From CAZQDP01 sp964592375 (GTDB lineage Bacteria; Bacillota; Clostridia; RUG12999), in contig CAZQDP010000074.1 of assembly GCA_964592375.1 (NCBI GenBank), forward strand, positions 1 to 9,874: a stretch of 9,874 nt of DNA, in the 5' to 3' direction. A model generated the notes under the pieces. The model was not told the DNA's origin and did no database searches. It worked only from the letters and a program-made list of their open reading frames with translations. The translations under genes were made by a program, and so were the position numbers. Positions 1-6,566 of this stretch are shown here, one piece after another. Each line of letters starts with the position of its first letter. The first letter of the stretch is position 1.

Positions 1-17
1 CCGCTTCCATAAAAACC

Positions 18-46
18 TTGCAATTTATCGGAAAATGTGGTATAAT
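18..46 (+). promoter_or_regulatory. Sigma-A promoter of the helicase leader
   Basis: The -35 hexamer TTGCAA (18-23) and the -10 hexamer TATAAT (41-46) are separated by exactly 17 bp. The -10 is preceded by TGG, giving an extended -10 (TGnTATAAT). The predicted transcription start is near 52-54, leaving a leader of about 120 nt before the helicase ATG. I see no other promoter between here and the gene. Confidence 0.75.
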
Positions 47-58
47 TACTTTATTATT

Positions 59-142
59 ACAAAAGCTTTATGGCAAGGTGGCTTTTGTTGTATTTGAAGT
101 GATACAAATCAGCCAAAAGCTGCCTTTCACGGCGGCTTTTTT
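59..142 (+). promoter_or_regulatory. Candidate transcription attenuator in the helicase 5' leader
   Basis: Four segments can pair in alternative ways. A (59-66) pairs with B (81-88) as an 8-bp hairpin. B (77-87) can instead pair with C (114-124) over 11 bp with two G-U wobbles. C (115-124) can instead pair with D (131-140) to form a terminator. A:B and C:D are compatible with each other, and B:C excludes both. This is the usual anti-antiterminator, antiterminator, terminator arrangement. The pairings are read directly from the sequence; the regulatory role is inferred. The trigger is unknown. Cold, the helicase itself or ribosome movement on a tiny upstream ORF are possible. A fortuitous repeat of a similar hairpin motif is the main alternative. 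Confidence 0.5.
115..142 (+). terminator. Intrinsic terminator upstream of the helicase gene
   Basis: A 10-bp stem, AAAAGCTGCC (115-124) with GGCGGCTTTT (131-140), has one G-U pair and a 6-nt loop. The uninterrupted T run covers 137-142 and overlaps the 3' arm. It lies downstream of the promoter at 18-46 and only 14 nt upstream of the Shine-Dalgarno region, so helicase transcripts from that promoter must pass through it. Confidence 0.75.
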
Positions 143-173
143 AATTTGAAGAAATGAGGAAAGAGTGTAGTAC

Positions 174-1763
174 ATGGAAAAAATGCAATTTGAACAATTA
201 GGGTTATCAAAAGAGATTTTAAGGGCTGTTACGGATATGGGCTTTGAGGAAGCAACAGCCATACAAACCGCAAGTATTCCGCTGATCAAGGCCGGCCGGG
301 ATATTTTGGGTCAATCCCAAACGGGCACAGGCAAAACAGCCGCCTTTGGCATACCGGCCATTGAAATGGTCAATCCGGAGGTTCGGCATGTGCAGGTGCT
401 GATTTTGTGCCCCACAAGAGAGCTTGCCATGCAATCCGGCGATGAAATTCAGAAATTCGCCAAGTATAAGCATGGTGTCAAAATACTCACCATTTATGGT
501 GGGCAACCCATTGAGCGCCAAATCAAGCCCTTAAAGCAGGGTGTGAACATTGTGATCGGAACACCGGGCAGAGTCATGGACCATATGAGAAGGCGCACAC
601 TGAAAATGGACCATGTATCCATGGTTATTTTGGATGAAGCGGATGAAATGCTCAATATGGGCTTTCGAGAAGATATTGAGACCATCCTAAAGGATGTTCC
701 AGAAAACCGCCAAACGGTTTTATTTTATGCTACCATGTCCAGTGAAATCTCTCGCATCACCAAGCTGTATCAAAAAGATCCTGAGCTTGTAAAAATCGCA
801 CATAAGCAGCTGACTGTCCCCAGCATTGAGCAAAACTATTATGAGGTAAAGCAGGTCAAAAAATTAGAGGTTCTTAGTATTTTGATTGATATGCACAATC
901 CTCGGCTTTCCATTGTATTTTGTAATACCAAAAAAACGGTGGATATTTTGGTCGGTGAGCTTCAGCTTCGCGGTTATATGGTGGACGGACTGCATGGAGA
1001 TATGAAGCAGCAGACCCGCTCAAGGGTGATGGATCGATTTAGAAGCGGAAAAATTGATATTTTGGTCGCCACCGATGTGGCCGCCAGGGGCATTGATGTG
1101 GATGATGTGGATGCCGTTTTTAATTACGATTTGCCTCAAGATGAAGAATACTATGTGCATCGTATCGGCAGAACCGGCAGAGCAGGCCGAACCGGCAAAG
1201 CCTTTACTTTTGTGACCGGGCGCAGAGAAATCAATGAACTCATGGATATTCAGCGCTATGCAAACACCAAAATCACCCTCAGAAAAGTACCCACCTTGAG
1301 TGATGCGGAGCAAACTCGCACCAATCGGTTTATTGAAGATGTTAAAAAGATACTGGAAAACGGCGACCTTGAAAACTATTCCAAAATCATAGACGCGCTT
1401 ACAGACGAGGATTATACCTCTGTAGATGTAGCCGCTGCCCTTGTTAAAATGATTATGGATAGGGATAAGGTCAAGGATATTCCGGTGGAAGAAGACTTTG
1501 GAGATACCGGTGCAGAAGCAGGAATGGTTCGCCTTTTCATCAACATTGGCCGCTTTCAAAATATCAGTGCCAAGGATGTGCTCGGAGCCATTACCAATGA
1601 AACGGGTATTCACGGCAAGCTAATTGGGAAGATTGATATATTTGAAAAGTTCACTTTTATCGAAGTGCCGGAGGAAAATGCAGCTGAAGTCGTGCTTGCC
1701 ATGAAAAATGTGCAAATCAAGGGCAGAAAAATCAACATTGAGCGAGCCAAAGGAAAAAGCTAA
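174..1763 (+). CDS. DEAD-box ATP-dependent RNA helicase with DbpA-type RNA-binding domain
   Basis: This 529-residue protein is an ATP-driven RNA-unwinding enzyme of the DeaD/CshA/DbpA class, which acts in the cytoplasm on rRNA maturation, mRNA turnover and cold adaptation. RecA-like domain 1 shows the Q motif (about 24-31), Walker A SQTGTGKT (48-55), PTRELA (80-85), TPGR (130-133) and DEAD (154-157). Motif III reads YAT (185-187) instead of the usual SAT. Domain 2 has the VFCNT region (248-252), ATDVAARGID (299-308) and HRIGRTGR (329-336). Residues about 451-525 match the DbpA RNA-binding fold, which in DbpA/YxiN targets 23S rRNA. There is no long Arg/Gly tail. The ATG at 174 is preceded by GAGGA (156-160) at 13 nt; the Met at codon 4 is where many relatives begin, but it is too far from that site. 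It is monocistronic, between a leader terminator and a 3' terminator. The family is certain; the exact orthologue is not. Confidence 0.97.
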   Translation: MEKMQFEQLGLSKEILRAVTDMGFEEATAIQTASIPLIKAGRDILGQSQTGTGKTAAFGIPAIEMVNPEVRHVQVLILCPTRELAMQSGDEIQKFAKYKHGVKILTIYGGQPIERQIKPLKQGVNIVIGTPGRVMDHMRRRTLKMDHVSMVILDEADEMLNMGFREDIETILKDVPENRQTVLFYATMSSEISRITKLYQKDPELVKIAHKQLTVPSIEQNYYEVKQVKKLEVLSILIDMHNPRLSIVFCNTKKTVDILVGELQLRGYMVDGLHGDMKQQTRSRVMDRFRSGKIDILVATDVAARGIDVDDVDAVFNYDLPQDEEYYVHRIGRTGRAGRTGKAFTFVTGRREINELMDIQRYANTKITLRKVPTLSDAEQTRTNRFIEDVKKILENGDLENYSKIIDALTDEDYTSVDVAAALVKMIMDRDKVKDIPVEEDFGDTGAEAGMVRLFINIGRFQNISAKDVLGAITNETGIHGKLIGKIDIFEKFTFIEVPEENAAEVVLAMKNVQIKGRKINIERAKGKS

Positions 1764-1800
1764 TGTTTTAGCATCCTCGGTTGTGTTCCTGTTTATACGA

Positions 1801-1836
1801 AAGATGGTTCTTTTAAAGTAGAGCCATCTTTTTTTA
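1801..1836 (+). terminator. Terminator after the helicase gene
   Basis: An 11-bp stem (1801-1811 with 1822-1832, one G-U pair) has a 10-nt loop and is followed by T residues through 1836. It lies 37 bp after the helicase stop codon and before the ABC promoter, so the helicase is its own transcription unit. Confidence 0.88.
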
Positions 1837-1856
1837 TATTCTAAAAACCAAACTAT

Positions 1857-1876
1857 CACTTGACGATTTGCAAGTG
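1857..1876. promoter_or_regulatory. Inverted repeat overlapping the -35 box, candidate operator
   Basis: CACTTG (1857-1862) and CAAGTG (1871-1876) form a perfect 6-bp inverted repeat with an 8-bp spacer, 20 bp in total. It covers the -35 hexamer of the ABC promoter. The size and placement suit a dimeric repressor such as a TetR- or MarR-type protein. No regulator gene is in the window, so the binding protein is unknown. Confidence 0.4.
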
Positions 1877-1888
1877 TTGTTATACAAT
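1860..1888 (+). promoter_or_regulatory. Sigma-A promoter of the ABC transporter operon
   Basis: TTGACG (1860-1865) and TACAAT (1883-1888) are spaced by 17 bp. Each hexamer differs from the sigma-A consensus at one position. The predicted start is near 1895, only about 13 nt before the ATG, so the mRNA leader would be little more than the ribosome binding site. Confidence 0.75.
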
Positions 1889-1894
1889 ATCTGC

Positions 1895-1903
1895 AAGAGG
1901 TGG
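1895..1903 (+). promoter_or_regulatory. Ribosome binding site deciding the ABC ATPase start
   Basis: AAGAGGTGG lies 4 nt before the ATG at 1908. It supports this start over the longer open frame that begins at a TTG at 1860. That TTG lies inside the -35 box and would not be transcribed. Confidence 0.75.
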
Positions 1904-1907
1904 ATGT

Positions 1908-2609
1908 ATGGCGTTTATTCAGCTTCGGAATGTAACAAAGGAATACAAAACCGGCGATATTGTTTTTCGTGCAGTGGATGATGTGAGCCTTGATATTCAT
2001 GAGGGCGAACTTGTTATGTTTTTAGGAGACAGCGGCGCCGGAAAATCTACCCTGCTTAATCTTTTGGGTGGCCTTGATACCATCACAAGCGGTGATATTC
2101 GTGTGAACGACACGAGCCTTAAAAACGCCAAAGATAGTGTTTTAACAAGATATCGGCGTAGCAGTGTTGGCTTTGTGTTTCAATTTTATAATCTTATCTC
2201 GTCGCTAACTGCACTGGAAAATGTTCATTTGGTGGGCAATATGAGTAAGTCTTCTCAAGATGGCGCCGCGCTCCTTCAGGAATTGGGGCTGGGTCATCGC
2301 ATGGGATATTTTCCTTCTCAGCTCTCCGGCGGTGAGCAGCAAAGGGTTGCCATTGCCAGGGCTTTGTGCAAAAATCCGGCGCTTTTGCTTTGTGATGAGC
2401 CCACAGGCGCACTTGATTATATGAACAGCAAGCATATTCTCTCTTTAATACAGAGGATTAACCAAGAAAAACGGAAAACCACCATTATCGTAACGCATAA
2501 CAATGCCATCGAACCCATGGCGCATAAAATTGTTCGAATGAAAAGCGGTCGCGTGGTGGATGTCAAAATCAACCCTACGCCAAGCAATATTGGCGATTTG
2601 GAGTGGTGA
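1908..2609 (+). CDS. ABC transporter ATP-binding protein (MacB/LolD-like)
   Basis: This 233-residue protein is the ATPase subunit of a type VII (mechanotransmission, MacB/LolD/FtsE-like) ABC system. It hydrolyses ATP in the cytoplasm to drive the permease encoded immediately downstream. Visible motifs are Walker A GDSGAGKST (40-48), Q-loop Gln92 in FQFYNL, signature LSGGE (139-143), Walker B LLLCDEP (159-165) with catalytic Glu164, D-loop GALD (167-170) and H-loop His197. The length is normal for the family. The start at 1908 is chosen from its ribosome binding site and the position of the promoter. The stop codon lies one base before the ATG of the permease, so the two genes are almost certainly co-transcribed and translationally linked. 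An inverted repeat over the -35 box suggests control by a repressor. The substrate cannot be told from the sequence; relatives export peptides, lipids or antibiotics or act in stress sensing. Confidence 0.95.
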   Translation: MAFIQLRNVTKEYKTGDIVFRAVDDVSLDIHEGELVMFLGDSGAGKSTLLNLLGGLDTITSGDIRVNDTSLKNAKDSVLTRYRRSSVGFVFQFYNLISSLTALENVHLVGNMSKSSQDGAALLQELGLGHRMGYFPSQLSGGEQQRVAIARALCKNPALLLCDEPTGALDYMNSKHILSLIQRINQEKRKTTIIVTHNNAIEPMAHKIVRMKSGRVVDVKINPTPSNIGDLEW

Positions 2610-2610
2610 T

Positions 2611-4947
2611 ATGCTGTTACGAAAGCTTCTTAGAGATATGCGAAAAAATATTCTCAGCACACTGACCATTGTTCTCATCAGCGCACTGGGAATTATGTTT
2701 TGGGCAGGCTTTGAGGGTGTTACCGAAAACACAGAGCGGATTGTTGAGGAGTATTATCTGGCGCATTTTATGCCGGATGTTTTCATTACCGGTCAAGGGC
2801 TAACGCAGGGGGATATCCATGACCTTGAAATGAACGGTGCTTCCATGATAGAAGGTAGAACGACTTTTGATATGACCGCAAAGGATTTGGAGGATGCCAC
2901 GCTGCGCATCTTTGCCCAAAAGCTACCTTGTGTGCTGAGTCGGCCTTTGATTGTGCAGGGCAGTGATGAAGCGAGTGATGATCCCCGCAATATTATGCTG
3001 GGGCATGATTTCATGCAGGCAAACGGTCTTTCCGTGGGAGATGACATTCGATTGCTGTATGAAAATCGTTACTATGAATATCATATTATTGCATCCATCA
3101 AGACTCCCGAAACCATTTATTTTCTAAAAGATGCCTCTTCCCTTTTTCCTAATCACAAGGAGTTTGGCTTTGCCATATTGGATGAGGCGGCCATTACCGA
3201 TATGGTCTATGGAGGCCGGCGCCATATTTATAATCAAATCGTACTCAAAACCGATAATCCAAAGGCCATGCAGGAATATGCTGTGCAAAAACTGGGCAGT
3301 AGAATTGTTTCGGTAACGGATAGGTCAGGCCAAATATCGGCAAGCATGGTGGAGCAGCAGGAAAAGGAATCCGGCGCGATAAACGGTGTTTTCCCCACGA
3401 TATTTTTTATTATTGCCGCACTCATTTCCTATACCGGCATGAAACGGCAGGTAGATAAGGAACGCATCACCATTGGCACCATGAAGGCACTGGGCGTGAA
3501 GGGTGGGGCAATTCTTTTGCATTATGGCTCATTTGGATTTGTGAGCAGTATCTTTTCTGCTCTGCTTGGCATACCCCTTGGCATTGTTATTCCAAGGCTG
3601 ATGCTCAAGGTATATGAATTATACTTCTCATTTCCTCCCTATACCGTCATCATCAATTATCGTATCAGCATTTTGGCATCGCTCCTGGTATGCGCCATGT
3701 GCACTTTATCCTCTTTTTGGGCAGGAAAAAGCACTTTATCCCTCTCCCCTTCCATATGCATGCGGCCGAAAAGTACACGTCCTGGCAAAAGAATTCTACT
3801 GGAAAGATGGATTTGTTTATGGGAAAAATTTGGCTTTCTCCAAAAAATTATTCTTCGAAATATGTTTCGCAATAAGGATAGGCTGGTGATGAGTGTTTTT
3901 GGCATCTCATGTAGCTGCGCACTTGTTTTTATTGCATTTGGTATGCAAAGCTCCATTGATAATATGATGAGTAGCACCTTTGAAAAGTTAAACAGCTATG
4001 AGTTGAAGGTGTATTTTAAGCCCACCGCTACTGAGCCCGAAAAAAAGCGCATTGTGGGTCTATCTGAGATAGCAATCGGTGAGCTTGTGATGGAAACCGG
4101 TGCAAAAATCACCGGAAAATCAGGGGTTCAAAAAACCTCCTCTATTACGGTGTTACCCGATATTTCAACCCTTAGCGGCATTTACGAGGGAAGAGATGCT
4201 ACGGCGCCACTCCCCATGGTTGGCTGCATGATTTCCTCTGTTTTGGCGGAAAATTTGGGAGTTACGGTGGGCGATGATATTGCCATCGAGTTTACCGGCA
4301 AGCGAAAGGTCATTACTCTTTCGGTCAACAAAATTGTTGTTTTAAGCTTTGGCCAAGGCATTTATGTAAGCCAGAGTGCGTGGAGACAAGCGGGAGAGCC
4401 TTTTATCGCCGGTGCCGCTCTGCTGAGGCTCGATGAAAATGCAGATAAAGATTTTCTCTATGAAAAAATCAACGATTATGATTTTGTGCTCAGTGCAAAG
4501 GTGCAATCCTCGCTGATGGAGGATATGATGCAAAATATGCAAGCCTCCAGAACTTCTATTTTGGTGATGATTATTTTTGCAGGTCTGATGGCATTTATTG
4601 TGCTTTTCAATTTGGGCATGATGAATTTTCTTGAACGTGAGCGAGAAATCGCTACCCTGAAGGTGGTTGGTTTTTTTAGCGGTGAAGTGAAGCAAATGGC
4701 ATTTGGTGAAAATTACATATTTACGGCTTTCGGCACATTGTTTGGGTTACTCCTTGGAAATATTGGTTTGGATTATATGCTGGCTTTGAGCGTAAATGAG
4801 TATTATACTTTTACAAAAAGTGTAACTGCGATTACGTATCTCTACAGCTTTTGCATGATTTTTCTTTTTGCCATTTCCACCAATTTATTTTTAGGCAGAT
4901 ATACAAAGCGTGCAGATATGCTTAGCGCACTTCAATCAACCCAATAG
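2611..4947 (+). CDS. ABC transporter permease with two FtsX-like domains
   Basis: This 778-residue integral membrane partner of the upstream ATPase has the duplicated layout of FtsX/MacB-type permeases. A first TM (about 14-34) is followed by a large extracytoplasmic domain (about 35-255) and TMs near 256-276, 305-330 and 352-372. After a cytoplasmic linker with MRPK (384-387), a second half begins with a TM near 425-445, an extracytoplasmic domain (about 446-647) and TMs near 648-669, 701-722 and 741-762. Short cytoplasmic loops after the second and sixth TMs (ERITIGTMKALG and EREREIATLKVVGF) are the conserved FtsX coupling segments. The ATG at 2611 is preceded by GGAG (2600-2603) at 7 nt; the frame is open further upstream inside the ATPase gene but lacks a suitable site there. 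The linker looks unusual but stays in frame and matches the family, so I see no frameshift. The substrate is unknown. No dedicated sensor kinase or regulator neighbours it here. Confidence 0.93.
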   Translation: MLLRKLLRDMRKNILSTLTIVLISALGIMFWAGFEGVTENTERIVEEYYLAHFMPDVFITGQGLTQGDIHDLEMNGASMIEGRTTFDMTAKDLEDATLRIFAQKLPCVLSRPLIVQGSDEASDDPRNIMLGHDFMQANGLSVGDDIRLLYENRYYEYHIIASIKTPETIYFLKDASSLFPNHKEFGFAILDEAAITDMVYGGRRHIYNQIVLKTDNPKAMQEYAVQKLGSRIVSVTDRSGQISASMVEQQEKESGAINGVFPTIFFIIAALISYTGMKRQVDKERITIGTMKALGVKGGAILLHYGSFGFVSSIFSALLGIPLGIVIPRLMLKVYELYFSFPPYTVIINYRISILASLLVCAMCTLSSFWAGKSTLSLSPSICMRPKSTRPGKRILLERWICLWEKFGFLQKIILRNMFRNKDRLVMSVFGISCSCALVFIAFGMQSSIDNMMSSTFEKLNSYELKVYFKPTATEPEKKRIVGLSEIAIGELVMETGAKITGKSGVQKTSSITVLPDISTLSGIYEGRDATAPLPMVGCMISSVLAENLGVTVGDDIAIEFTGKRKVITLSVNKIVVLSFGQGIYVSQSAWRQAGEPFIAGAALLRLDENADKDFLYEKINDYDFVLSAKVQSSLMEDMMQNMQASRTSILVMIIFAGLMAFIVLFNLGMMNFLEREREIATLKVVGFFSGEVKQMAFGENYIFTAFGTLFGLLLGNIGLDYMLALSVNEYYTFTKSVTAITYLYSFCMIFLFAISTNLFLGRYTKRADMLSALQSTQ

Positions 4948-4951
4948 TGAA

Positions 4952-4979
4952 GGCAGACGAAACCGTCTGCCCATTTTTT
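4952..4979 (+). terminator. Terminator of the ABC operon
   Basis: The perfect 8-bp stem GGCAGACG (4952-4959) with CGTCTGCC (4964-4971) has an AAAC loop and is followed by CA and six T (4974-4979). It begins 5 bp after the permease stop. Read on the minus strand it has no T tract, so it is unlikely to serve the convergent cold-shock gene. Confidence 0.9.
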
Positions 4980-5058
4980 GCGGGAACATCTCACTTTTTC
5001 ATTCTTTACACTGATAGCATCAGGCCTAAGTAAGCCCCACCTTTTTTCCCCAACATCG

Positions 5059-5256
5059 TTATTGCAACCGCACATTGACTGCCTGTAGGCCTCGCTGACC
5101 ATTTTCTATTTCAAATTCTACCTTTTGTCCTTCCTCTAAGGATTTGTAGCCTTCGGACTGTATGGCAGAAAAATGCACAAAAACATCTTCGCCGCCGGTT
5201 CGCTGGATAAACCCAAAGCCTTTACCGGCGTCAAACCATTTTACTGTTCCTTGCAT
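5059..5256 (-). CDS. CspA-family cold-shock protein
   Basis: This 65-residue protein is a single OB-fold cold-shock domain that binds single-stranded RNA and DNA, acting as an RNA chaperone that melts mRNA secondary structure. RNP1 is KGFGFI (12-17) and RNP2 is VFVHF (25-29), with the usual aromatic residues Trp7 and Phe8. The length is standard for the family. The start is fixed by a near-perfect Shine-Dalgarno, AAAGGAGGTG, 8 nt upstream (plus coordinates 5265-5274). It is convergent with the ABC operon and divergent from aroF. I see no canonical terminator after it in the 111 bp before the permease stop. Paralogues are common in Firmicutes, so I cannot tell whether this one is cold-induced or constitutive. 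Confidence 0.97.
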   Translation of the reverse strand: MQGTVKWFDAGKGFGFIQRTGGEDVFVHFSAIQSEGYKSLEEGQKVEFEIENGQRGLQAVNVRLQ

Positions 5257-5264
5257 ATATTATT

Positions 5265-5274
5265 CACCTCCTTT
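5265..5274 (-). promoter_or_regulatory. Near-perfect Shine-Dalgarno of the cold-shock gene
   Basis: Read on the minus strand this is AAAGGAGGTG, complementary to the 16S rRNA 3' end over its full core, 8 nt from the ATG. This indicates high translation potential, usual for csp genes. Confidence 0.9.
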
Positions 5275-5325
5275 GTTTGTTTTGCGTATATAAAAAAAAC
5301 ATTACCCAACATGATTATTATGCAA

Positions 5326-5354
5326 ATTTTATGTGAAAACTATGCATGCGTAAA
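5326..5354 (-). promoter_or_regulatory. Possible promoter of the cold-shock gene
   Basis: On the minus strand TTTACG (5354-5349) and TAAAAT (5331-5326) are spaced by 17 bp. The predicted start near 5319 gives a leader of about 60 nt, similar in kind to the untranslated leaders of other csp genes. The -35 matches consensus at only 4 of 6 positions and the region is AT-rich, so other assignments are possible. Confidence 0.4.
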
Positions 5355-5372
5355 TTTTGTTAAATTTAATAA

Positions 5373-5401
5373 TAGACAAACCCCTGTGTTTCGTGTATAA
5401 T
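5373..5401 (+). promoter_or_regulatory. Sigma-A promoter of aroF
   Basis: TAGACA (5373-5378) and TATAAT (5396-5401) are spaced by 17 bp. The predicted start near 5408 leaves about 65 nt of leader. That leader has only two weak 4-bp hairpins (5410-5425 and 5431-5446) and no terminator or recognisable T-box or riboswitch. Confidence 0.7.
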
Positions 5402-5473
5402 ATATCATACTCGACCTAAAACGAGAATACCCCTAAGAATAAAGGGTTTAACAGACGAAAGAGGTGCCAATTT

Positions 5474-6478
5474 ATGATCGTACTTTTAAAGCGCAATGTA
5501 TCAAATGAACAATTGGAGGATTTACGGCTCCGCCTGATTGAAGGCGGCGTTTCGGTTGATATATCCAAAGGAGAATATTGCACTATTTTAGGACTTGTGG
5601 GTGATGTGTCCTCTATTGATATCGACAGGCTCAAGGCAGATGAGCGTGTCGATGATGTAAAGCGTGTTTCCGAACCATACAAGCGCTCTAATCGAAAATT
5701 CCATCCCTTAGATACGGTGATTGAAATAGGCGACCTCAAGATAGGCGACGGTAGCTTTCACATGATTGCAGGGCCTTGCTCTGTGGAAGGTGAGGAGCAA
5801 ATTTGCGATATCGCTAAGAGCATCAAAGCCTCCGGCGCTACCATGCTTCGCGGCGGTGCATTTAAGCCTCGCACCTCTCCTTATTCTTTCCAAGGCTTAG
5901 AGAGTGAAGGTATTGAACTTTTGATAGAAGCCAAGAAGCGCACGGGTCTTCCCATTGTTACGGAAATTATGGATTTATCACAAATTGATTTGTTTGGGGA
6001 TGTGGATATTATTCAAGTCGGTGCTCGTAATATGCAGAATTTCAGGCTTTTAAAGGAGCTTGGTAAGTGCCGAAAGCCCATTTTACTCAAACGAGGACTT
6101 GCCAATACCATTGAAGAATTTTTAATGAGTGCAGAATATATCATGGCAAGCGGAAACCCTGATGTTATCTTATGTGAAAGAGGCATACGCACCTTTGAAA
6201 CCTATACGAGAAATACCTTCGACATCTCTGCCATTCCGGTTCTTAAAAGGCTTTCTCATCTTCCTGTCTTTGCGGATCCAAGCCATGCGGCGGGCTTAAA
6301 TTATTTGGTTAGACCGCTATCACTAGCAGCAGTTGCCGCCGGGGCAGATGGTCTGATGATTGAGGTTCACAATAATCCATCTTGTGCTTTATCAGATGGT
6401 GCCCAGTCTTTGACTCCCGATGAGTTTCATACAACTGCGCAAGAAATTTTAAAGCTCAGCGCCTATTTCAAGGCTTAG
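5474..6478 (+). CDS. aroF: 3-deoxy-7-phosphoheptulonate (DAHP) synthase, type I-beta
   Basis: This 334-residue enzyme condenses phosphoenolpyruvate and erythrose 4-phosphate to DAHP, the first step of the shikimate pathway to aromatic amino acids. The N-terminal 70 or so residues form a ferredoxin-like regulatory domain, as in the Thermotoga maritima enzyme, where it mediates tyrosine feedback inhibition. The TIM-barrel catalytic domain shows AGPCSVE (99-105) with metal ligand Cys102, KPRTS (131-135), QVGARNMQNF (181-190), LLKRG (204-208), DPSHAAG (268-274) with His271, IEVH (296-299) with Glu297, and LSDG (306-309) with Asp308. All four expected metal ligands are present. The start at 5474 follows AGAGGTG at about 7 nt. 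It stands alone: no other shikimate, tryptophan or chorismate mutase gene is beside it, and a terminator follows. Feedback regulation by tyrosine is inferred from the domain, not seen. Confidence 0.96.
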   Translation: MIVLLKRNVSNEQLEDLRLRLIEGGVSVDISKGEYCTILGLVGDVSSIDIDRLKADERVDDVKRVSEPYKRSNRKFHPLDTVIEIGDLKIGDGSFHMIAGPCSVEGEEQICDIAKSIKASGATMLRGGAFKPRTSPYSFQGLESEGIELLIEAKKRTGLPIVTEIMDLSQIDLFGDVDIIQVGARNMQNFRLLKELGKCRKPILLKRGLANTIEEFLMSAEYIMASGNPDVILCERGIRTFETYTRNTFDISAIPVLKRLSHLPVFADPSHAAGLNYLVRPLSLAAVAAGADGLMIEVHNNPSCALSDGAQSLTPDEFHTTAQEILKLSAYFKA

Positions 6479-6498
6479 CTGCATCCTTACTTTACATC

Positions 6499-6549
6499 AA
6501 AAAAATGGCTTGCAAAGCCACCAAATGCTTTGCAAGCCTTATTTATTTC
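6499..6549. terminator. Bidirectional intrinsic terminator
   Basis: A perfect 12-bp stem (6507-6518 with 6527-6538, arms GGCTTGCAAAGC and GCTTTGCAAGCC) has an 8-nt loop. On the plus strand it is followed by TTATTTATTT (6539-6548) and ends the aroF transcript. On the minus strand it is followed by seven T (complement of 6499-6505) and ends the convergent membrane-protein transcript. Confidence 0.9.
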
Positions 6550-6566
6550 AATAGCAATATGCATGC

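Noticed and set aside
1020..1613. Long minus-strand open frame opposite the helicase gene.
   Set aside because: It lies wholly within a gene with all DEAD-box motifs, has no ribosome binding site and no recognisable protein character. It is a shadow of the real coding frame.
3700..3830. Possible frameshift in the middle of the permease, because the linker contains unusual Ser/Pro-rich sequence and another frame is open there.
   Set aside because: The main frame continues into MRPK, GKRILLERW and an LRNMFRNKDR segment that match the conserved linker of double-FtsX permeases, so the gene is intact.
5408..5473. Riboswitch, T-box or leader peptide in the aroF 5' region.
   Set aside because: The leader is only about 65 nt, has two 4-bp hairpins, no terminator, no T-box sequence and no aromatic-codon-rich short ORF.
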